Below are positions 16,913-26,623 of a DNA stretch of 64,000 nt, in pieces. Source of the stretch: JAHBNG01 sp039028975. GTDB taxonomy: Bacteria; Chloroflexota; Anaerolineae; Caldilineales; Caldilineaceae. The notes beneath the pieces are model-generated. The model saw nothing but the letters and a program-made list of their open reading frames with translations. It had not been told where the DNA came from and ran no database searches. The stretch spans positions 62,001 to 126,000 of the forward strand of contig JBCCHB010000025.1 of the NCBI GenBank assembly GCA_039028975.1, read 5' to 3'. The translations under genes were made by a program, and so were the position numbers. Positions within the stretch are counted from its first letter, which is position 1. Every line of letters starts with the position of its first letter.

Positions 16913-19258
16913 TTACTGCTGAAGGAGGGGCAGGTAGAGGAATTGCTCATCTGCCGGAGCGCCCAAAATAATATCATCTTCCAATCGCGACAGATCGGCA
17001 AAAGGTTCGAGTTCACCGCTTGCCACAACAGCTACTTCCTCTAAAGCAAATCGGTCTAGCCTAGCTCCATCTTCACGAAGGAAGAACTCAATTGTATTCT
17101 CTCCGGATGCAAGGGAGAATTCAGCGACCTCAAACCGATTCACATCAACATTGTAATCCATGACATATTCATCATTGTAGGCAGTATTGATTGGTGTATG
17201 CCAAATGACTCCTTGGCTAGGCTGGCCATTGATCCGCACATAGAATGAGTTGTCGAAGCCACTCGCACCATATGTCCACGCCTTTAGGCGATAGGATCCG
17301 ACACTGTTGGCCTGTACACAGTACGCTACTTTTTGGCTGCTATCTAGCACAGATCCTCTGTTGCCCTGTCCATTTGCCACATGGATGTAAGCACCTCCAC
17401 TGGCTGCGCTGTCTGAACCGATGGAGAAGAGCCCTGACAATTGTCCTTGTTCAGCTTCCTGTTGGAACCCACCACATCCCGCTTCAGGTGCAGATGTTGG
17501 GCCTGGTGTTGGCGATGGAGGGGTAGCCGTTGGCTCTGATGGTGGCAAGGGTGTAGATGTAGGTTGGGGGCTTGTTGTCAGTGGAATAAGTTCAAACCAA
17601 TCTAACCGTGAACCACTCTCCCTACCTGCAAATGAGATCTGATGTTCACCGGCAGAAAGTAGAATCTCGAACTTGCTGGGAGCCGGATTGTTACCCTCCG
17701 CAACGTATAGATCCGTCACAACAAAATTTCCCGTTGCCCAAAGGTGCCAGCTATACCCTTGATCTGGTACTCCGTCAATGTAAAGGTAGAAGGAGTTGCT
17801 GAACGAGTCGGCTGCCATGGATCTAGCCCGCATCCCATAGAGTCCGGTGTTAGGAACATTGACGCAATATGTTGCATTCGAGGCTGCCTCAAAGGTGCCC
17901 GGGTCCTTACCAGATAGTGCTTCGATGTATTCGCCATTCACCCCTGAGTCTTGGCCCGTGCGGAATGCGTTGGGACTAAAGGAGCCAGCTTCTGCTTCCT
18001 GCCGTAGGCTACCGCATTGCCCAATCGGTGGCGGTGCAATGGACGTTGGTGTTGGGGGGGCGGTTGGTGTTGGAGGCACAGTTGGGGCAGGCTGTATGGG
18101 TGTGGCGGTTGGTGGCTCGGCGGTTGGCGGCGTTACCGTTATTGTGGGTATCGGTAGATTGGGCGTTGGTGTGGGCGTGATAACTGTTCCGCCACAACTT
18201 GTCGCAATGCTAATTTGACTCCCGCCATACTGACCGCGAATAATATTTTCGGCTGGTTTCAGATGGGGACTATATCCATCATTGCAGACACCATTGTCCT
18301 CTGGATCCATGTCCCATCCCCACCAGTAGACACCGGCAAACCAGGATTGAGTTGCTACAGCTTGGAAGAATGCTTGGTACGTGTCTACCTGTTCTTGTAG
18401 ATCCAGGGCTTCATTACACCAGTGGCACCAAGGGTGAGTGTTGTTACCATTGCTGCTTCGGTAGCCTACTTCAGTAAAGATAACGTCCCGATTGTATTGT
18501 TGACTTAAGTTTCGCAGGGTTTCGATATGAGGCTGCCAAGCCGTGCGTAACTCGGCTACGCTGGGATCGTTTTTATCGGTCAGGTTGTAGTAGCCACTCA
18601 GACCGATATAATCGACTGCATCCCACCAACGAATATTGACTTCTTCCCCGGTATGGTTAGCCGAATATGTAATGGGCCCGCGATAGCGATCTCGCACATA
18701 TTGGACAATCTGTCTCCAATCCGATTCCCTTGCGGAGGTGGTGACCAGCTCTGTCCCAATCACAAATTGCTCAACGCCGTGCTCTTCAGCCAACTCAGCA
18801 TAGTGGCCAATAAAGTTTCGGTAGGTAGAGAACCAGGACGACCACTGACTGCTGTTGAAGTTTTGCCCAATACGCCCTCGCCATTCCGCTTCATTGCTTT
18901 GAATATCCACGTGGGGCTTGAGCATAACTTTTAGACCAACCGACTTGGCTTTGGCGATAACGTGAATCAGATCTGCATCGGTAGGGGTCTTACTTGTAGG
19001 ATAGATATTGGTGGAATTTAAATCAAATTGGTATTGGGTAACGAGGATGTTTACCCACTCTGCACCTGTATCAGCGATATTTTCAATCGTTTGATCCGAT
19101 TCGGTACTACTGTAGAGACCATTAAAATAAGTGGCGTAACCAATTCCTTGTTGGTAAGAAGGCTGTTGCCCAGCTACATCCATAGCACTTTGATATACAA
19201 TAATAACTGCAAGAAAAAGTACAACAACAACAGTAAGAAGACGTCGCGTTCTGTTCAT
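16913..19258 (-). CDS. Secreted GH113-like glycoside hydrolase with two carbohydrate-binding-like modules
   Basis: 781 residues from ATG 19258. AAGGG sits 9 bases upstream of this codon but overlaps the alternative ATG 19267. There is a signal segment (RRLLTVVVVLFLAVIIVY). The catalytic TIM barrel (about 35-350) has Glu about 170 in VIGTEL as probable acid/base and Glu about 263 in IFTEVGYRS as probable nucleophile, with WWGWDMDP near its end; this pattern fits family GH113 (beta-mannanase). Two Thr/Pro linkers (TPTPTPNLP; PTPTAPPTP) separate two modules, each beginning QEAE and containing YCV and SFYLYIDG or SFYVRING repeats, like CBM6/35 or malectin-type modules. It probably degrades extracellular polysaccharide. 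The substrate is inferred from the family only. Confidence 0.85.
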   Translation of the reverse strand: MNRTRRLLTVVVVLFLAVIIVYQSAMDVAGQQPSYQQGIGYATYFNGLYSSTESDQTIENIADTGAEWVNILVTQYQFDLNSTNIYPTSKTPTDADLIHVIAKAKSVGLKVMLKPHVDIQSNEAEWRGRIGQNFNSSQWSSWFSTYRNFIGHYAELAEEHGVEQFVIGTELVTTSARESDWRQIVQYVRDRYRGPITYSANHTGEEVNIRWWDAVDYIGLSGYYNLTDKNDPSVAELRTAWQPHIETLRNLSQQYNRDVIFTEVGYRSSNGNNTHPWCHWCNEALDLQEQVDTYQAFFQAVATQSWFAGVYWWGWDMDPEDNGVCNDGYSPHLKPAENIIRGQYGGSQISIATSCGGTVITPTPTPNLPIPTITVTPPTAEPPTATPIQPAPTVPPTPTAPPTPTSIAPPPIGQCGSLRQEAEAGSFSPNAFRTGQDSGVNGEYIEALSGKDPGTFEAASNATYCVNVPNTGLYGMRARSMAADSFSNSFYLYIDGVPDQGYSWHLWATGNFVVTDLYVAEGNNPAPSKFEILLSAGEHQISFAGRESGSRLDWFELIPLTTSPQPTSTPLPPSEPTATPPSPTPGPTSAPEAGCGGFQQEAEQGQLSGLFSIGSDSAASGGAYIHVANGQGNRGSVLDSSQKVAYCVQANSVGSYRLKAWTYGASGFDNSFYVRINGQPSQGVIWHTPINTAYNDEYVMDYNVDVNRFEVAEFSLASGENTIEFFLREDGARLDRFALEEVAVVASGELEPFADLSRLEDDIILGAPADEQFLYLPLLQQ

Positions 19259-19668
19259 ATAGGTCATCCCTTATAGTTAAATTATACTGCAGTTGGGTAT
19301 AGATGCGAATGACTGCACGCGTTTCAGTTGGATTCGGTCATTTTCATCTATTGTAGAGCCAAATTACATTCGGCTCCCGAAGGGATCCAATCGGTTTAGC
19401 ATGGCAGGTCGCTCCGAGAACCAAGCTAAATTTGTGATAGATCCTGGTAAGGCCACTAAATCCATGATTTTAGACTTCAGCCTGTATATGGGAAATATAT
19501 CTCAATCGGGTATGATGGAAGGGGCAGAGCTGACAACGTCACATAACGACTCTATACACTTGGTCTGACCGACGCATTAGGAGATTCTACAGCGTGGATC
19601 AATAATGAACGTAGCGGTATAAAAGTCAGAATATAAGTACTCAGCCCTCGCTGGAGGGAGATGACTAC

Positions 19669-19828
19669 CATACTGCGGTCGAATTAAAAACCGTAGCCTT
19701 CCCAGCTCTATCGGAGCAACCAAACCCTTCTATGGTCGAATTGAAAAGCATAGTTTCTTGGCAAGAATATCTAAACTACTGTTTTTCAAACGGAGCAGAG
19801 TATAGGCCTTCAAACAGAACTGAGTATA
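19669..19828. repeat. Family A elements, compound (nested or tandem) copy
   Basis: Left end CATACTGCGGTCGAATT is followed by two sets of internal arms. There are two right ends, AAACGGAGCAGAGTATA (near 19788-19804) and AAACAGAACTGAGTATA (near 19812-19828). The extra ends show that at least two copies overlap or are nested here. Confidence 0.65.
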
Positions 19829-19895
19829 GTCTGAGTAGGTACGACATATTGTAAACGTATCAACAAGTGCAAAGGTTCCTCTGGGCAAAAAAAAG

Positions 19896-20046
19896 ATGCC
19901 AATTTTTAGACATCTTCAGGCGAGAAGGAAAATTTCCTGGTATCGAACCCTAGTGGGAATCAGGTTGACTATAAAAGATACGCTTGTGGTGGGCCAAATT
20001 GTGGGCGGACAAATGGAGGCTGCTGATGCTGACATGATAGCTGTTC
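19896..20046 (+). pseudogene. Decayed, internally deleted copy of the Nudix gene's first half
   Basis: The start ATGCCAATTTTTAGACATCTT matches the first codons of the intact Nudix gene at 21988 (one base differs). After a short unrelated stretch, 19961 onward (AATCAGGTTGACTATAAAAG, GATACGCTTGTGG, GGGCGGACAAATGGAGGC) matches 22278-22340 of that gene, with a one-base insertion and other changes. About 230 bases between the two matching blocks are missing, including the Nudix box. The remnant cannot encode a working enzyme and records a duplication followed by deletion. Confidence 0.8.
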
Positions 20047-20063
20047 ATATCAAAAATCAACAT

Positions 20064-20147
20064 TATACTCAGCTCCGTTTCAAAACCGTAGTTTGGTCTA
20101 TCCAGTAGAGCTATGGAAAACTACGGTTTTGAAATCGACAGCAGTTA
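20064..20147. repeat. Family A palindromic element, copy with perfect stem
   Basis: TATACTCAGCTCCGTTT at the left and ATCGACAGCAGTTA at the right. AAAACCGTAGTTT and AAACTACGGTTTT are perfect complements around a loop of about 20 bases. It is one of the best-preserved copies and is useful for defining the family. Confidence 0.85.
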
Positions 20148-20209
20148 GCATTCATGTTTCTCTCATCATACGAGATGAGGCTTGGCCCTGATTACTGAAT
20201 CCATACACA

Positions 20210-20271
20210 GTAGAGCGCAACGCTAGTGAGAGATTCGTCGGTTCCTTAGAATGACGCTGCACTCTACTGAT
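20210..20271. repeat. Hairpin element with GAGAGATTCGTCGG loop
   Basis: CAGTAGAGCGCAACG and CGCTGCACTCTACTG pair with two mismatches. The loop between them reads GAGAGATTCGTCGGTTCCT then TAGAATGAC. A related element with a different stem lies at 37043-37093. It lies about 60 bases beyond the stop of the minus-strand gene 20330-21130 and could stop its transcript. Confidence 0.6.
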
Positions 20272-20329
20272 ATAGGATTTGCCTGCTTATTGGCAAATTT
20301 TGGTTTAGGGCTGCTTTGTTATAAAGCGT

Positions 20330-21130
20330 TTAACCATGTGGGTTTTGCTCCTTCTTGTGTCCAAAGCAGTCCCCCCACTCATCGACATGGTTGTGGTGGT
20401 CAAACAAAAAATCCGTTGGCGTAATTCCTTTTAAAGGAATTGGATTTTTGTTGAAGGCATTCAAAAAGTTGTATATGCAGTGGTCCTTCTCCTCTAACTC
20501 AGCGATAAACCCAGTATGGCTTACCGTGTACAACTCCATTTCCTCATCAGCGTAATAACCGTCTCCAATAACTGCCAACTCATCAAGGTGAATTCTAAAG
20601 TAGTTTCTGTCATCGGGATCGACGTAACAGAAGGTCATATGCGCTTGCAATTCAGGAGCAACAGACGTTGTTAGATGGAGATACATGTCATCAAGAGTAG
20701 GCGCCACATCTAGACGAATATGGTATCCCCAGCTCTCCATCAGATGAGCAACGATCTCTGTTGCCGTTACACACTCGGTTCGTTCTGGAAGATAGGTGAA
20801 CACATAATCTACATGGGGTTCTGGTGTTGCGGTATACGTAGCCGCAGGAACGGGAGTTGGCGGTATAGGTGTCGCTTCTATGTCAGCAACACTCTGATCT
20901 GCCCCGGTAGCTAGTTCGGCTTCTCCTCCTTGATTATTGTTGCCTTCTGCATTTGCAACCCGTTCTTGGACAAGTAATTCTACTAACTGTTCGTTAATGT
21001 TATTGGTATCATCAGAAGTTGGCTGTTGGAAACGATCCAATATTGACGTTAGCTCAAGGCTAATCACAACCCCAATGATGATAATTGCAACAAGGGCAAC
21101 AAAAATAAAATTATTTTGCGTTCTTGACAT
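20330..21130 (-). CDS. Membrane-anchored hypothetical protein with Pro/Thr linker
   Basis: 266 residues. Residues about 8-28 form a membrane segment (FIFVALVAIIIIGVVISLEL). A polar stretch and a Pro/Thr linker (ATPIPPTPVPAATYTATPEP) lead to a soluble C-terminal domain of about 155 residues. This domain has four cysteines (CVTATE, FCYVDPDD, DHCIYNF, GDCFGHKK) that could form disulfides outside the cell. The last part is rich in His and Asp (LFDHHNHVDEWGDCFGH), which could bind metal. I do not recognise the family. GGAGATGGAAA before ATG 21130 is a good ribosome-binding site. Long gene-free tracts flank it on both sides. Confidence 0.75.
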   Translation of the reverse strand: MSRTQNNFIFVALVAIIIIGVVISLELTSILDRFQQPTSDDTNNINEQLVELLVQERVANAEGNNNQGGEAELATGADQSVADIEATPIPPTPVPAATYTATPEPHVDYVFTYLPERTECVTATEIVAHLMESWGYHIRLDVAPTLDDMYLHLTTSVAPELQAHMTFCYVDPDDRNYFRIHLDELAVIGDGYYADEEMELYTVSHTGFIAELEEKDHCIYNFLNAFNKNPIPLKGITPTDFLFDHHNHVDEWGDCFGHKKEQNPHG

Positions 21131-21296
21131 TTTCCATCTCCTTCATTCACAAAAGATATGCTCTGCCCTGTGCTATATGTACTCACTGCTAGGCAAGCAC
21201 AGCACAGAAGCTCAATAATAGTATAAATCGCGACATAGTGAAATCAACTTAGCCTCGTCCTATCCTTTACAGAGTCAGTAGTTTTTCCTAGCATTA

Positions 21297-21400
21297 GGAA
21301 AGTATAGAAATCAGCCCCGAAATATAGCCAAATTTTTGCTGCTCATGGAGTGGTCGCTCCGACCTAGCTGACGACTGATTAGCTGAAAGCTTTTTATGGA
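21297..21400. repeat. Dispersed repeat shared with 40464-40545
   Basis: The block GGAAAGTATAGAAATC, CCCCGAAATATAGCCAAATT, TTTGCT and the later AAGCTTTTTATGGA recur almost unchanged at 40464-40545. A further shared piece, close to CTGAATTCGTCTCCTATTTT, follows this copy (21445-21470) but precedes the other (40427-40456), so the order of blocks differs. The type of element is unknown. Confidence 0.7.
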
Positions 21401-21556
21401 TCAAGCAATACCAAAGAGCATTCAAAAGATTCGACTCATCCTTCTGAATTCGTCTCCTATTTTCAGGATCAATGGAAATGCTAACGAGCCGTTCTCCAGC
21501 TCCTCCACAAGGACGATAACCAGACAGAATAACATTGCCTTTTAGGGAGAGTGAAT

Positions 21557-21784
21557 AGGACTATTGCGGTAAGCAAAGACCTCTCCAAATCTCAAAGAAA
21601 ATCAGAAGGGATAGAAATGAAGCTCGCTTCGTGGTACAAGTACTAAATATGTATAATGATGAAAATCTAAGAAGGTATCCCCTGTTAGCGAGTGGTGATA
21701 TAGCAAGGCACAACGTAGATAACGAGGTGATAAAGGAGATATTTAACGATGAAGATAGTGACAAACTTCTAGATCACAAGTAGG
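21557..21784 (+). pseudogene. Possible C-terminal remnant of an unknown gene
   Basis: A frame of 75 codons without an upstream start ends in TAG. Its translation has protein-like composition (for example RDRNEARFVVQVLN, LLASGDIARHN, EVIKEIFNDEDSDKLLDHK), unlike random intergenic translation. No family recognised. It may equally be chance in an A-rich tract, so this is a weak call. Confidence 0.25.
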
Positions 21785-21987
21785 TGCAGGTAGAATATTC
21801 AGAATTCTGTGAATTAACAAACATCCAACCCTTTGGTATGAACGATGTTCGTAGACTATAACGAACTCTGTGTCGCTATTATACCGAATTTCTCTGTCTA
21901 TTAATATTACAAATTTATTAAGATTCGCTTTACCAGTAAAGTTGCCCAATTTTCATCTAAAATGGTTCCAGAACTAGAATAACCACT

Positions 21988-23028
21988 ATGCCAATTTCTA
22001 GACATCTTCAAACTATCCGCAAAAAAGTTGGTTCCGATCTCCTTATCATGCCTGGTGTCAGTGTAGCTTGTTTCGATGAACGTCGGCGGCTTCTTCTCGC
22101 CGACCACGGTGGAACAAAAGGGTGGGCTATCCCCGGCGGTAGCGTTGACCCAGACGATCTGCCGGCTGGAACAGCCATCCGCGAGATGTGGGAAGAGACC
22201 CAATTACAGGTTGAACCAATTCGGGTTGTGGGTGTCTACGGTGGGGAGGATTTTCTGGTTACGTATCCCAATGGCGATCAGGTTGACTATAAAGATACGC
22301 TTATGGAGTGCCGAATTGTGGGTGGACAAATGGAGGCTGATGGTGATGAGATTATGGGGCTAGGCTTCTTTGCTCGAGCCGAAATAGAGCAGATGCCGCT
22401 ACCAGATTGGATGAACCAAATCTTACCCCACATCTATGGCGACGAATCCCGTACATTTTTTTCTCCAGTAACTTGGTCGCCCCCAGAGAATGGTCTTCGC
22501 AAAGGCGGAATATCCGAGTATATCCGTGCCTTAAGGGAGCAGATTGGGCAGCAACAATTGATGATGCCAGCTGCCGCCGGAATTGTGTGGGATACTAATG
22601 GGCGCATTCTCATGCAGCGTCGTTCAGATAATGGGCTTTGGGGCCTGCCAGGTGGGGCCATTGATCCCTTTGAGACGCCTGTGGATGCTGTCGTGAGGGA
22701 AGTGTGGGAGGAGACAGGTGTCCTGGTTGAACCTACCCGGGTTGCAGGTGTCTTTAGCGGCCGAGAATCCCACGTAACCTATCCCCATGGGGATCAGGTC
22801 GCCATCTATAGCTTTGTCTTTGAGTGTCAGATTGTCTCTGGCACACCGACTATTGACCAACACGAAACGCTTGAAGTTGGCTTCTATACGCCAGCCGAGT
22901 TAGCAAAATTGATAATGGCCCCCCGTTGGCAGAGGAGGATTCCGTTGATGTTACAGAATCAATCCCCTTCTGCCTATTTTGATCCAGTCGATATTCACCG
23001 TACCACCTCATTACGTCAAAAGTACTAG
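21988..23028 (+). CDS. Tandem Nudix hydrolase (two Nudix domains)
   Basis: 346 residues with two Nudix domains, about 17-150 and 190-325. The second has a canonical Nudix box, GGAIDPFETPVDAVVREVWEETGV (222-245 region, with REVWEE intact). The first reads GGSVDPDDLPAG then IREMWEETQL: the first Glu is Asp and the Gly of ExxG is Gln, so it may be less active. The domains share flanking motifs (VEPxRVxGVxxGxE, VTYPxGDQV), which points to internal duplication. Nudix enzymes hydrolyse nucleoside diphosphates linked to another moiety. The substrate is unknown. A deleted copy of its first half lies 2 kb upstream. Confidence 0.92.
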   Translation: MPISRHLQTIRKKVGSDLLIMPGVSVACFDERRRLLLADHGGTKGWAIPGGSVDPDDLPAGTAIREMWEETQLQVEPIRVVGVYGGEDFLVTYPNGDQVDYKDTLMECRIVGGQMEADGDEIMGLGFFARAEIEQMPLPDWMNQILPHIYGDESRTFFSPVTWSPPENGLRKGGISEYIRALREQIGQQQLMMPAAAGIVWDTNGRILMQRRSDNGLWGLPGGAIDPFETPVDAVVREVWEETGVLVEPTRVAGVFSGRESHVTYPHGDQVAIYSFVFECQIVSGTPTIDQHETLEVGFYTPAELAKLIMAPRWQRRIPLMLQNQSPSAYFDPVDIHRTTSLRQKY

Positions 23029-23398
23029 GAACAACTCGGAAAAAGGTCCTATCCTGATTGGATATACACCTGATATACTAAGGTGACGTTGACTTTGAAT
23101 GGATACTATGTTCAAGCTTTACGTCCGCATCGTACCTCGTAGTTAGACCCATTCCTTTTCTCCCTTCACAAACCTAACTGAATGACGAATCGTCCAATGA
23201 GACGTCGCCAACCTCGCCCTATGCTACGATTGGTATAAGGCGAAGTACAACGATTCCCAACGAAAGAGAACCATCTATCCATTTGAGAATGGGGCCTCAT
23301 TAGAGGCATATACTCAGCTTCAGTTTTTCCCTATCCTTTAGCGAGTACGAAAACTCTAGTTTTCAAAACGACCGCAGTTTAGAAGTAAGGATGTATTT
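23029..23398. other. Intergenic region before the C25 peptidase gene
   Basis: About 280 bases hold no gene or recognised signal. The last part carries a family A element (23309-23381) that ends 17 bases before the ATG of the peptidase gene. Confidence 0.5.
23309..23381. repeat. Family A palindromic element, short copy
   Basis: 73 bases from TATACTCAGCTTCAG to GACCGCAGTTTA. The left arm is shortened, so the internal hairpin is reduced to a few pairs. It sits directly before the ribosome-binding site of the C25 peptidase gene. Confidence 0.75.
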
Positions 23399-26300
23399 AT
23401 GTATTTCAGAACAGCTAAGCATTTACTAGCTCAATATCAACTAACCCACCGACTCCTTTTCGCGAGCTACTTTACCTTACCACCCCACAAACTACACAAA
23501 CAGATCGACCAAGGTACATTTCTTCAACAGAATATCATGCGTTTTTTTGTGTTTATGCTCTTAGGCAGTGTTCTCCTAGCGCTTTCTACTTTCTCTACCC
23601 AACCCGTGGCACAGGGTGCCCCCCGCAATCAAACCATTCCAACCGAAGTCGGGTATCATGTACGCACCACAGAGGCTGGGACCTCACTCGAGTGGATGGT
23701 AGAGGAAAATAATGAAAGTACAAACCGCGCTAGGCAGGCATCAACCGCATTAGAAGGGTTTCCAACGGTACGTTATGAAGGGTACGATCTACCCATGCAG
23801 ATTGAGACGGTTATCTTGCCGGATGATTACTCAGCCGCTGTTGAGCTTCAACACATCGATGAGGCGCTTTGGCCTTACCTGCTTTCACCAGCCGAACCCT
23901 ATATTCCGCCTGCCCTGGACATCGAAGAGGTTGAAATTGGCTTACAAGGGCAGACGGCTAGCCTGCCCACAGCCCCAGTCTTTCTTCTCCGCGAGGGACG
24001 GGTGCGTGGCCAGCGAGTCGGTATTATCGCATTTAGCCCAATCTACCGTGGCGTAAATGGGACAGCCAATGTGGCCCTAACTGCGAGAGCCATGATTCCA
24101 GGTGCCACCCCTATCCACGACCTGAATCAGCTCATCATTGATTCAAGTGCATTCCGAGCAAATGGGCGTGTGAATGGGAGTTCGTATAGGGCATTGGCCC
24201 CCAGTAATAGCGTTAACACACTTCAATCTCCAACCATTGGTGGGCAAGGCATTAAGGTTGTAGTGGACGCTGTTGGCATTCAGGGGATGGAAGGCGCTGC
24301 ACTCATAGAGGCTGGGCTGCCGCTTGGGACCAATCTAGCGGCTCTCCATCTACGACACAAAGGGCAGGAGATATCCTTAGATGTTCGGGACAATGATGGC
24401 CTACTGGATCACGAGAGCCGCATCCTCTTTTATGCTGCTCCATCAGCGCACAGCATGGACGTTGGCGACCGTTGGAATGCAGAAGCTTTCTACTTTCTAA
24501 CCCTGGAAGCAGAGGCGGGAGCGCGCATGACAACCCGCTCTGCGACACCTTCTGGCGGGCCTGTACGCAGAACCGCTATTCAGGAAGGGATCTGGGCCGA
24601 GTACAAAAATTATGAATCCACCATGCCTGGCGTAGACGGGGACTATTGGTTTTCCGAGAAGATGACGGTTGCTCCAGCGATTGCAGGTGAAACTGGTGAC
24701 TTCGAGGTCCGAACCCTAGTGATTGACAATGGATTACCCATTGCCACTGATAGCAATGAAGACGCTACCTACAAATTAACGGGAAGCGCCCGCTCCATAA
24801 CGGAACATAATCTTCAGGTCTATGTTGGCCATGTAGAAGAAAGCATCACCTGGCTCAACAGCGATTTTTATGAGAGCTGGGAGCATACATTCAAAACGAA
24901 TTCTTATCCTCCGCAGGTTGATCTGATTCTACGACCCGCAGCCGGACCCAGTGACATCCGGCTAGATAAGTTCTATTGGCGTATTCCCGTGAAGCTAAAT
25001 TTTGGCTTCCAAGGGGGAAGATTTTCTGGTGTTGAGGGTATCTGGCGTTACCAATTGGAAAATACTCCAGCCCAACGTACACTCTACGATATCACCACAC
25101 CTTCGGCACCAGTTATTTTAGATGTACCCAACGCCACAAATTTTCGCTTTAAAGATGGTCCAGAGGCTCATGATTATATCTTGGCCGACGAGTTGGCACT
25201 GAATGTTCCTCAAATTTTGCCAGCTCGATCATTGGCGCTGGCCCAGATCTCTGGTGCCCATACAATTTATATTGCCCCTGCTGAATTTCACCAAGCCCTT
25301 CAGCCCCTGGTTGACCATCGGCGGATTCAAGGATATCAGGTTGCTGTTATCGATGCGCAAGAAATCTATGACCAGTGGGGGCATGGCTATATGTCTCCCC
25401 GTGCGATTCGTCAATTTCTTCAGTATGCTACGACTTACTGGCAACTTCCCCCCTTGTCTGTCGTATTAGTGGGAGATTCAACCACAGATCCTCATAATTA
25501 TACAGGAAGCGGCAATCCAAATATTCTACCGACCTACTTGGCTCATGTTGATAAATGGATTGGCGAAACCGCTTGTGAAAATTGCTTTGCTCAGCTTGAT
25601 GGAGACGATCCGCTGAACACTGAGTTGGACCCTGGATTCCTGACCGATATCTGGTTGGGCCGATTCTCTGTCCAGACAACCGAACATCTGACTGCTGTGG
25701 TTGACAAAATTCTACGTTACGAGCAGGCCACAGATGTGGGTATAGGAGACCGATGGCGCCAGTCCAGCCTCTTTTTGGCGGATAACTATCTCTTTCCAAA
25801 TGGTGCTGCGGATCCGGCTGGAGATTTCGCCTATCTATCTGACATCGTATTCGAGGGCGATTCCTATTTGCAGATTCCTCCGTCCCAATCGGTCAATATG
25901 TCTGTGGGACGCCTCTACTATGATCCAAGCTCAAGTGACAGCACGGAACCCTGGCGCGAACCCAATGCGGTCCAGGCCCGCTTGCGTACCATTGAGCAAC
26001 TGAATAAGGGATATGGTTTGGTGACTTATAATGGACACAGCAATCACTTTCAATGGGCTTCGACCGATCGTTCTCTTGAAAAACCATTTCTCTTCGGCAT
26101 GAATGATGTATTTAGCTTAGATAATGCTGACCGCCTGCCCATTATCTTAGAGATGACCTGCCTGACGTCACAATTTACGAACATTTCCACCACCGGCACC
26201 ACGATTGATGAGCGCTTACAGCGCCATGAAGGTGCAGGTAGCGTAGCCACGTGGGGCTCATCAGGACTCACCGTTGCGTATGGGCATGATGCGTTGATGC

Positions 26301-26503
26301 GTGGTTTTCAGGCCCAACTGTGGCGCTCTGAAAAGATGCAAGCGCCCCTAGGTGGGCTAACTCAGGCTGGCTACCTTCAACTCTTTGCCAGAGGGACTTG
26401 TTGTCAAGAATCACGTTACGTATTTCTGCTTCTGGGTGATCCGCTAACACCAGCGCGAGTGTGGGCGGCTGAGCAGACCTATATACCTGGTGTGCTCCAT
26501 TAA
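23399..26503 (+). CDS. Secreted gingipain-like cysteine peptidase (family C25)
   Basis: 1034 residues from ATG 23399, which has AAGGA 7 bases upstream. An internal ATG at 23537 would place the signal segment (FFVFMLLGSVLLALSTF) at the very N-terminus but has no ribosome-binding site, so the start is uncertain. The first half is a beta-rich propeptide or interaction region. The catalytic region (about 620-1020) begins IYIAPAEFHQALQPLVDHRRIQGYQV, with LVGDSTTDPHNY. The presumed dyad is His880 in VTYNGHSNHF and Cys921 in EMTCLTSQF, as in peptidase C25 (gingipain R type). It probably acts outside the cell. No type IX secretion C-terminal domain is evident. Confidence 0.9.
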   Translation: MYFRTAKHLLAQYQLTHRLLFASYFTLPPHKLHKQIDQGTFLQQNIMRFFVFMLLGSVLLALSTFSTQPVAQGAPRNQTIPTEVGYHVRTTEAGTSLEWMVEENNESTNRARQASTALEGFPTVRYEGYDLPMQIETVILPDDYSAAVELQHIDEALWPYLLSPAEPYIPPALDIEEVEIGLQGQTASLPTAPVFLLREGRVRGQRVGIIAFSPIYRGVNGTANVALTARAMIPGATPIHDLNQLIIDSSAFRANGRVNGSSYRALAPSNSVNTLQSPTIGGQGIKVVVDAVGIQGMEGAALIEAGLPLGTNLAALHLRHKGQEISLDVRDNDGLLDHESRILFYAAPSAHSMDVGDRWNAEAFYFLTLEAEAGARMTTRSATPSGGPVRRTAIQEGIWAEYKNYESTMPGVDGDYWFSEKMTVAPAIAGETGDFEVRTLVIDNGLPIATDSNEDATYKLTGSARSITEHNLQVYVGHVEESITWLNSDFYESWEHTFKTNSYPPQVDLILRPAAGPSDIRLDKFYWRIPVKLNFGFQGGRFSGVEGIWRYQLENTPAQRTLYDITTPSAPVILDVPNATNFRFKDGPEAHDYILADELALNVPQILPARSLALAQISGAHTIYIAPAEFHQALQPLVDHRRIQGYQVAVIDAQEIYDQWGHGYMSPRAIRQFLQYATTYWQLPPLSVVLVGDSTTDPHNYTGSGNPNILPTYLAHVDKWIGETACENCFAQLDGDDPLNTELDPGFLTDIWLGRFSVQTTEHLTAVVDKILRYEQATDVGIGDRWRQSSLFLADNYLFPNGAADPAGDFAYLSDIVFEGDSYLQIPPSQSVNMSVGRLYYDPSSSDSTEPWREPNAVQARLRTIEQLNKGYGLVTYNGHSNHFQWASTDRSLEKPFLFGMNDVFSLDNADRLPIILEMTCLTSQFTNISTTGTTIDERLQRHEGAGSVATWGSSGLTVAYGHDALMRGFQAQLWRSEKMQAPLGGLTQAGYLQLFARGTCCQESRYVFLLLGDPLTPARVWAAEQTYIPGVLH

Positions 26504-26563
26504 GCGACACAGTTTTCTGATGATTAGAGTATTGTAGAGACAGCTTTTCCTGTCGGTTCCTTA

Positions 26564-26600
26564 CGCCCTTGTGATATAATCGCAAGGGTGTTTTATTTAT
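26564..26600 (+). terminator. Hairpin with T-rich tail between peptidase and GNAT genes
   Basis: ACGCCCTTG and CGCAAGGGTGT pair around a short loop and are followed by TTTTATTTATTT, as in a factor-independent terminator for the C25 gene. The loop contains TATAAT, so the same bases could serve as a -10 box for the GNAT gene. The two readings cannot be separated from sequence alone. Confidence 0.45.
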
Positions 26601-26623
26601 TTCCAAACGATTGAGATAGTTCT

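Larger units (their letters stand above)
19268..20329. other. Gene-free region rich in element remnants
   Basis: These 1062 bases hold no intact gene. They contain a compound family A element (19669-19828), a decayed Nudix fragment (19896-20046), a full family A copy (20064-20147) and a hairpin element with a GAGAGATTCGTCGG loop (20210-20271). The first 400 bases show only a small GAGCC..GGCTC stem near 19356-19376 and nothing else I can name. Confidence 0.6.
21131..21987. other. Gene-poor region upstream of the Nudix gene
   Basis: These 857 bases hold a dispersed repeat shared with 40464-40545 (21297-21400) and a possible gene remnant (21557-21784). The rest (21785-21987) shows nothing I can name and presumably includes the Nudix promoter. 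Confidence 0.5.

Noticed and set aside
19293..19568. 91-codon plus-strand frame in the gene-free region
   Set aside because: No ribosome-binding site, unusual composition and no family; treated as chance.
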